Shown here piece by piece: positions 61,352 to 64,000 of a stretch of DNA of 64,000 bases (position 1 is its first letter; the number at the start of each line of letters is the position of its first letter). This DNA is from Actinacidiphila acididurans (GTDB lineage Bacteria; Actinomycetota; Actinomycetes; Streptomycetales; Streptomycetaceae). The notes beneath the pieces are model-generated. The model was not told where the DNA came from. It did not search any database and saw only the letters and a program-made list of their open reading frames with translations. Made by a program: the position numbers and the translations under genes. Location: positions 372,001 through 436,000 of the forward strand of contig NZ_JADKYB010000001.1 of the NCBI RefSeq assembly GCF_016918855.1, written 5' to 3'.

Positions 61352-61458
61352 CGAGCGGTCCCGGTGAGGTCGGCCGCGGGCCGCGGTTGGGGCAGCTCAC
61401 CCACCTGGAGGACGTCGGCGGCCGGGCCGCGGTGGTCGTACCACGCAGCGCGCATCGC

Positions 61459-61758
61459 TCACGCCTCGCTGATCTCGGGTTCGGTCCCTTCCTCGGCGCT
61501 GACCAGCTCGGCGATCGCCGCGAAGAAGGCGGCGATGCCGGGACGGTTGGCGCCCTTCGCCCGGGAGGCGGCGAAGTCCTCCGCCGTCCGCCAGGTCACG
61601 ATGTCGAGCCACTGGTCGTCCGGGAGCCGGACCAGGCGCGCGTCGAGGAAGCCGGTGCGGTCGGCACGAAAGTCGGCGAGCATGGCGGGCCGGGCCCGCA
61701 GCAGTTCAGCCACGCGCCCGGGTTCCACGCGGAATCGAGTGAGCTCGATGGTGGGCAC
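61459..61758 (-). CDS. ABM-domain (antibiotic biosynthesis monooxygenase-like) protein
   Basis: The 99-residue protein starts at GTG 61758, preceded by GGAGGAC. It has the ferredoxin-like ABM fold pattern: IELTRFRVEPGRVAELLRAR, DRTGFLDARLVRLPDDQWLD, IVTWRTAEDFAASRA, AIAELVSAEEGTE. Such proteins are small oxygenases or binding proteins of unknown substrate. Upstream about 130 bases lies a GACACGACGTGTC dyad (61889-61901) that might regulate it. Confidence 0.75.
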   Translation of the reverse strand: MPTIELTRFRVEPGRVAELLRARPAMLADFRADRTGFLDARLVRLPDDQWLDIVTWRTAEDFAASRAKGANRPGIAAFFAAIAELVSAEEGTEPEISEA

Positions 61759-62136
61759 GACGTCCTCCAATGGGGTCACTCAGGAACACGGGCACGTATT
61801 CGCCATGGCCGAACGTTTCAGCGCGGCCCGATTCTCCTGCGGCGTTCCGCTGCTCTGTCGGCTCGACCGCTTCGCCGGCTCCATTCTAGACACGACGTGT
61901 CACCGCGCCGGTGGAGCCGGCGCGGTGCGGACGGAGCCTACGACCGAGCCGACCTGCGAAATTCGGTTTCGAGCAAAGCGTATCGGCGTACGCATGGCGC
62001 GCAGGGGCATCGAGTCCCGCCGGCGATCAGGCCCCCTCGAAGCAGTTGTCGACCTCGACGAACAGCGGCTGCGGCGCCCTGATCACCGGTGCAGTTGACG
62101 AAGTCCCGGTCAGGCAACGGCAGTTCGACGTCGAGC
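61759..62136. other. Intergenic region, no recognisable gene
   Basis: About 380 bases. Contains a GACACGACGTGTC dyad at 61889-61901. On the minus strand a short frame ending PQPLFVEVDNCFEGA (stop near 62037) could be a gene remnant, but I could not identify it. Confidence 0.35.
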
Positions 62137-62748
62137 TCATTCGCGTGCGGTCTTCGCTTCATGGTGGGGCAGCGCGGCGAAGTCCACCGCGCCCAGGCCG
62201 GCGGCGAGGTCGGCGGCCGCCTCCCGGATACGGGCCGCCAGGTCGGCGTCCTCGGGCTGGTCGGTCCAGCGCTGGAACGCGGTGCGGAAGACGGCGACAC
62301 CGACTTCCGCGAGAAGCGCCGCCTGCGATGCGGCGGTGCCTCGCTCCCGCAACGCGTTCGCCACCGCGTCGGTCGCGGCGGCAAGTTTGGTCCGCCCTCG
62401 TTCCTGCAGCTCCGGGCTGGCCTGTACGACCGCGCGCCGTTTCGCGGCGAGCGGGGCCTGGTCGGCCAGCGGACCGGCGGCATCCACGAGAGCGGTCAGG
62501 ACGGCCTCGAAGGGCGAGAGGGTGTCGTCGGCGTGGCGGACGGAGTGGGCGAGGGCGAGGGGAAGTTGTTCGGATCCGGCAAACAGTACGTCCCGCTTGT
62601 CCGTGAAATAGCGGGAGAACGAGCGCCGGGTCAACCCGGCCCGGTCGGTGATCTCCGCGACGGTGACGTTCTCGTACCCACGATCGAGGAACAGCTCCAC
62701 CGCTGCCTCGCGGAGCCGGTCTTCGGCGTTCGGGTCCCATCGCGGCAT
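62137..62748 (-). CDS. TetR-family regulator paired with an SDR
   Basis: The 203-residue protein has its helix-turn-helix in LFLDRGYENVTVAEITDRAG and LTRRSFSRYFTDKRDVLFAG (about 20-65), and the C-terminal domain of the mycofactocin-system/AcrR-like group (VFRTAFQRWTDQPEDADLAA). ATG 62748 gives the usual length; GTG 62757 is possible. It is divergent from the SDR gene, with two TGACTCA-type dyads in between. Confidence 0.86.
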   Translation of the reverse strand: MPRWDPNAEDRLREAAVELFLDRGYENVTVAEITDRAGLTRRSFSRYFTDKRDVLFAGSEQLPLALAHSVRHADDTLSPFEAVLTALVDAAGPLADQAPLAAKRRAVVQASPELQERGRTKLAAATDAVANALRERGTAASQAALLAEVGVAVFRTAFQRWTDQPEDADLAARIREAAADLAAGLGAVDFAALPHHEAKTARE

Positions 62749-62767
62749 GTCCGTCACGATAGCACCC

Positions 62768-62784
62768 ATGACTCAGTGCGTCAT
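62768..62784. promoter_or_regulatory. TGACTCA operator, copy 1
   Basis: ATGACTCAGTGCGTCAT, arms ATGAC/GTCAT, sharing TGACTCANTGMGTC with copy 2. Located 20 bases upstream of the TetR start. Confidence 0.6.
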
Positions 62785-62798
62785 CATCAGTGCTACGC

Positions 62799-62819
62799 TG
62801 ACGACTCAATGAGTCATCA
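62799..62819. promoter_or_regulatory. TGACTCA operator, copy 2
   Basis: A 21-bp dyad with perfect core GACTCA-A-TGAGTC and outer TGA/TCA, 25 bases before the SDR start. Centres of the two copies are 33 bases apart (about three helical turns). Confidence 0.65.
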
Positions 62820-62843
62820 CCTTCGAGGCACAGGAGTAGCACC

Positions 62844-63569
62844 ATGGCTCTTTCAGGTCAGCGCATCGTCATCATCGGCGGCAGCTCAGGGATGGGACTG
62901 GCCTCGGCCCGCGCCGTGTCGGCAGCCGGGGCGGCAGTCACGATCGCGTCGAGCGACCAGGCGCGTCTGAAGGCAGCGCTCGCGGGGTTGCCTGACAGCT
63001 GCGACGGGGCGGTGGTCAACACCCGCAACGAGGCTGACGTCGCTGCCCTGTTCGACCGCGTCGGCGAACTCGACCACGTGGTCTACACAGCCGGTGACAC
63101 GGTGCGTCCGCAGCCGCTGGCAGACCTCCCCCTCGACACCGCCCGGGATCTGTTCGAGGTCCGCTTCTGGGGAGCGGTAGCCGCGGTCAAGCACGCGGCG
63201 CGGCGCGTCCGGCCAGGAGGCTCGATCGTGCTGACGTCAGGAACGGTCGCTGTTCGCCCCGCGCCTGGTACAGCGCTCGCGGCCGCCGGCGCCGCCGCCG
63301 TAGAGGGATTGACGCGAGGGCTGGCCGCCGAACTCGCCCCCGTCCGCGTCAATGCGGTCCGGCCGGGAGCAATTCGCACGCCGCTGTGGGACCCGGTACC
63401 GGAGCCCCGGCGTGCCGAGCTGTTCGCGACTCTAGCCGATCGGACACTCACCAAGTCGATCGGCGAAGCGGACCAGATCGCCGCGGCGCACCTCTACCTG
63501 ATGGAGAACCGCTTCGTCACCGGAACCGTACTCACCGTTGACGGAGGCTCCATCCTCGCCGGGGGTTAG
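62844..63569 (+). CDS. SDR-family protein lacking the catalytic Tyr and Lys
   Basis: The 241-residue Rossmann protein has IIGGSSGMGLASARAVSAAG (nucleotide motif), YTAGDTV in place of NNAG, the Ser132 of TSGT, NAVRPGAIRTPLWDPVP and VDGGSILAGG at the end. Aligning Ser132 and AAVEGL with normal SDRs puts alanines at the YxxxK positions (Ala146, Ala150). The protein may be a non-classical SDR with another mechanism, or a binding or regulatory protein. It is divergent from TetR and controlled by the TGACTCA dyads. Confidence 0.82.
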   Translation: MALSGQRIVIIGGSSGMGLASARAVSAAGAAVTIASSDQARLKAALAGLPDSCDGAVVNTRNEADVAALFDRVGELDHVVYTAGDTVRPQPLADLPLDTARDLFEVRFWGAVAAVKHAARRVRPGGSIVLTSGTVAVRPAPGTALAAAGAAAVEGLTRGLAAELAPVRVNAVRPGAIRTPLWDPVPEPRRAELFATLADRTLTKSIGEADQIAAAHLYLMENRFVTGTVLTVDGGSILAGG

Positions 63570-63599
63570 GGTCTGTGTGATGTTGTGATCAATCTTTGG

Positions 63600-64000
63600 G
63601 TTCCGTTCGCCGTGGGGAGCGGGACGCGGTAGGACGCTGGCCGTTTCCGGGTCTGGAGGGATGCCGGTGTCTTCACTGCGCTGCTGCAGGGCCTGATCGC
63701 TGAGGCCGCCGACCAGGGGAAGACGGACCTGTCCCTGGTCAGCGTGGACTCCAGGGCAGCGGGACCGGCCACGAGCGGGAGGAGCGGTGACGCGTCCGGC
63801 GGCGGCAGGGCATCCGTTTGGAACAGGCCCTGCTCGGCAGGTCGCGGGGCGGGCTGACCAGCAAGGTATCTCGCCGCGGACCGCAAGTGCCGTCCGCTGT
63901 CGCTGGTCCTCACCGCAGGACAGGCCGCCGACAGCCCGCAGTTCGCCGCCGTGCTGAACAAGGTACGTATCCGCTTGCCCCTCGGCCGTCCCCGCTCACG
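63600..64000 (+). pseudogene. IS5-type transposase remnant, frameshifted, cut by window edge
   Basis: From about 63648 one frame reads RDAGVFTALLQGLIAEAADQ then KTDLSLVSVDS, the first catalytic Asp region of IS5-family transposases. It then becomes unrelated, and a stop follows. Another frame gives LEQALLGRSRGGLTSK, and the first frame resumes with LAADRKCRPLSLVLTAGQAA then DSPQFAAVL and RIRLPLGRPRS. At least two frameshifts and a missing N-terminus make it inactive. GGGTCTGTGTGATGTTGTGA just after the SDR stop may be the old element end. The other part is outside the window. Confidence 0.8.

Overview
The window is chromosomal DNA from a high-GC filamentous actinomycete of the Streptomyces/Streptomycetaceae type. 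The evidence is a very high GC third position, frequent GTG starts with AGGAGG-type ribosome sites, many TetR repressors beside the genes they probably control, Tat-exported phosphatases, a Bacillus-type succinate dehydrogenase and a SecY sequence of actinobacterial type. Both edges hold decayed insertion-sequence debris: an IS481-type transposase remnant at the left and an IS5-type remnant at the right. No tRNA, rRNA, CRISPR array, prophage or intact mobile element was seen.

Layout. 0.4-14.6 kb: small regulator/enzyme modules, namely SRPBCC protein with TetR, a winged-helix protein, a GH43 glycosidase behind a LacI-type operator, a PAS-PAS-GAF-SpoIIE phosphatase, a LysE exporter with divergent ArgP-like regulator, SDR with TetR, a zinc-free L36 paralogue, an MFS pump with TetR, an orphan CebR-type box, a cis-prenyltransferase and a methyltransferase. 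14.6-38.3 kb: an accessory catabolic region. 38.4-43.8 kb: a flavin electron-transfer operon (ferric-reductase-like membrane protein, FMN-binding protein, ApbE) divergent from a two-component system whose kinase carries ten decapeptide repeats. 43.8-49.9 kb: a frameshifted aldo/keto reductase, TetR, and a PadR-ABC ATPase-permease operon interrupted by a tandem 227-bp duplication. 50-54.1 kb: divergent Tat-exported phosphatase and phospholipase C. 54.1-60.6 kb: HxlR with MFS pump, then LysR divergent from sdhCAB. 60.6-64 kb: TMEM175-like channel, ABM-domain protein, TetR with SDR, and IS debris.

The catabolic region encodes a nearly complete extradiol (meta-cleavage) route. A flavin monooxygenase (25.5 kb) would make a catechol, a VOC-type extradiol dioxygenase (33.4 kb) would open it, one or both alpha/beta hydrolases (24.8 and 32.6 kb) would cut the C-C bond, and an MhpD/MhpE/MhpF-type operon (19.7-22.5 kb) would turn the dienoate into pyruvate and acetyl-CoA. 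With these travel a HyuA/HyuB pair resembling ketone carboxylases (HyuB ends in a zinc-ribbon domain), a 3-hydroxybutyrate-dehydrogenase-like SDR, an FAD oxidase, a membrane-anchored molybdopterin oxidoreductase, a lipoprotein and a second secY.

The most notable signal is regulatory. Several transcription units in this region share the palindrome AGAACGTTCT, which also lies in the promoter of a TetR gene at 23.4 kb. A second shared motif (GARCGYTACATACATG) precedes three units, and a third, a 24-26 bp palindrome, links the TetR/SDR pair at 18.1 kb to the molybdopterin oxidoreductase at 35.9 kb. Together they suggest one layered regulon that includes a duplicated SecY translocon gene.
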